The notes below the pieces were generated by a model. The model searched no databases, was not told where the DNA came from, and was given only the letters and a program-made list of their open reading frames with translations. Positions 63,669 through 64,000 of a stretch of 64,000 nucleotides of DNA are shown here, piece after piece. Source of the stretch: GCA-002727735 sp038134525 (lineage in GTDB: Bacteria; Bacteroidota; Bacteroidia; Flavobacteriales_D; Parvicellaceae); NCBI GenBank assembly GCA_038134525.1, contig JAYPVI010000004.1, positions 154,505-218,504 on the forward strand, given 5' to 3'. A program made the translations under genes and the position numbers. Position 1 is the stretch's first letter. Each line of letters opens with the position of its first letter.

Positions 63669-64000
63669 AGGATTAAAAGCTTACAGGTAATTAGTACTAC
63701 TCGGCTTTGCCATCACTGACTTTACACCTGTAGCCTATCAACGTCATCGTCTTTAACGACCTTTAAAAGAGATCTCATCTTGAGATGTGTTTCGCGCTTA
63801 GATGCTTTCAGCGCTTATCACGTCCGAACATAGCTACCCTGCGATGCAGCTAGCGCCACAACAGGTACACTAGAGGTTCGTCCAACCCGGTCCTCTCGTA
63901 CTAGGGTCAGGTTCCCTCAAATCTCTAACGCCCACAACAGATAGGGACCGAACTGTCTCGCGACGTTCTGAACCCAGCTCGCGTGCCACTTTAATGGGCG
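63669..64000 (-). rRNA. rrl: 23S ribosomal RNA, 3' end (partial)
   Basis: About 330 bases of the 3' end of 23S rRNA, continuing past the right edge. The sarcin-ricin loop AGTACGAGAGGACC (minus strand, 63902-63889) is present. Other conserved domain V/VI segments include CGCGAGCTGGGTTCAGAACG, GTTCGGTCCCTATCTGTTG and the 3' region GACGTTGATAGGCTACAGG. The spacer to 5S is about 55 bases and holds no tRNA. The 16S gene must lie beyond the window. Confidence 0.96.

Noticed and set aside
1..64000. Possible mobile element, prophage, CRISPR or defence island
   Set aside because: I found no transposase, integrase, repeat array, toxin-antitoxin pair or restriction gene. The only tRNA has no integrase or direct repeat beside it, and the only clear direct repeat is the assembly artefact at 58857-59066.

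Overview
The window is AT-rich, gene-dense chromosomal DNA from a member of the Bacteroidota, most likely a marine-type Flavobacteriales lineage. This rests on TAnnTTTG-type promoter elements, a T9SS type A C-terminal sorting domain, CarB without its allosteric domain, short archaeal/eukaryote-type ProS, DUF1987/SiaC, DUF4197, DUF1573 and GCTD-motif lipoproteins, and frequent short overlaps between genes. A 100-N run flanked by an exact 55-bp duplication shows that the source is a draft assembly. I saw no phage, transposase, integrase, CRISPR array or restriction system, and no gene-free stretch longer than 300 bases. The content is overwhelmingly core genome.

Layout. 1-8 kb: partial chalcone-isomerase-like gene, rsmE, purB, an EI24 membrane protein, a TPR/PD40 protein with an outer-membrane protein, cinA and a DUF4197 lipoprotein. 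8-16.3 kb: nucleoside phosphorylase, SirB1-like protein, a two-gene siaB-siaC unit with its own promoter, a secreted Gfo/Idh/MocA (GH109-like) enzyme overlapping aconitase, then an upp / small membrane protein / YjjG-type nucleotidase operon read leftward. 16.3-24.7 kb: leftward polysaccharide deacetylase-wecB, radC, an L,D-transpeptidase, tRNA-Glu-rpsT, an unknown protein with proS, and a coiled-coil 'zinc ribbon' protein with a Nif3-like protein.

24.8-34.3 kb: a tightly packed rightward cluster of lpxK, purine nucleoside phosphorylase, gatB, TlpA-like lipoprotein, secreted lipase-like hydrolase, M1 peptidase with a beta-rich C-terminus, and lpxH. 34.3-40.4 kb (leftward): gap, a 1018-residue T9SS cargo protein, lipA, an envelope protein and a tiny CPAY lipoprotein. 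40.4-49.3 kb: ung, an Omp85-family protein, ahcY, unknown proteins, an alpha/beta hydrolase, a GCTD-motif lipoprotein, and lptF/G with tgt. 49.3-55.2 kb (rightward): glycosyltransferase 2, ECF sigma factor, rsmG, S41 peptidase, DUF1573 and DUF3108 proteins. 55.2-63.4 kb (leftward): proline dehydrogenase, glycosyltransferase 4, a YfhO-type membrane protein broken by the assembly gap, and carB. The right edge holds the end of an rRNA operon on the minus strand (23S 3' end, 5S, terminator).

The genes serve nucleotide supply (purB, upp, phosphorylases, YjjG, carB), translation and RNA modification (rsmE, rsmG, proS, gatB, tgt, rpsT, tRNA-Glu), lipid A and LPS export (lpxK, lpxH, lptF/G), surface glycans (wecB, deacetylase, two glycosyltransferases) and the envelope. 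No clearly new multi-gene system stands out. The best candidates for a second look are the SiaB-SiaC partner-switch pair without its usual partners, two proteins (Tgt and the CT398-like protein) that have both lost the expected zinc-binding cysteines, a membrane protein embedded in a pyrimidine-salvage operon, and an M1 peptidase that may be fused to an outer-membrane barrel.
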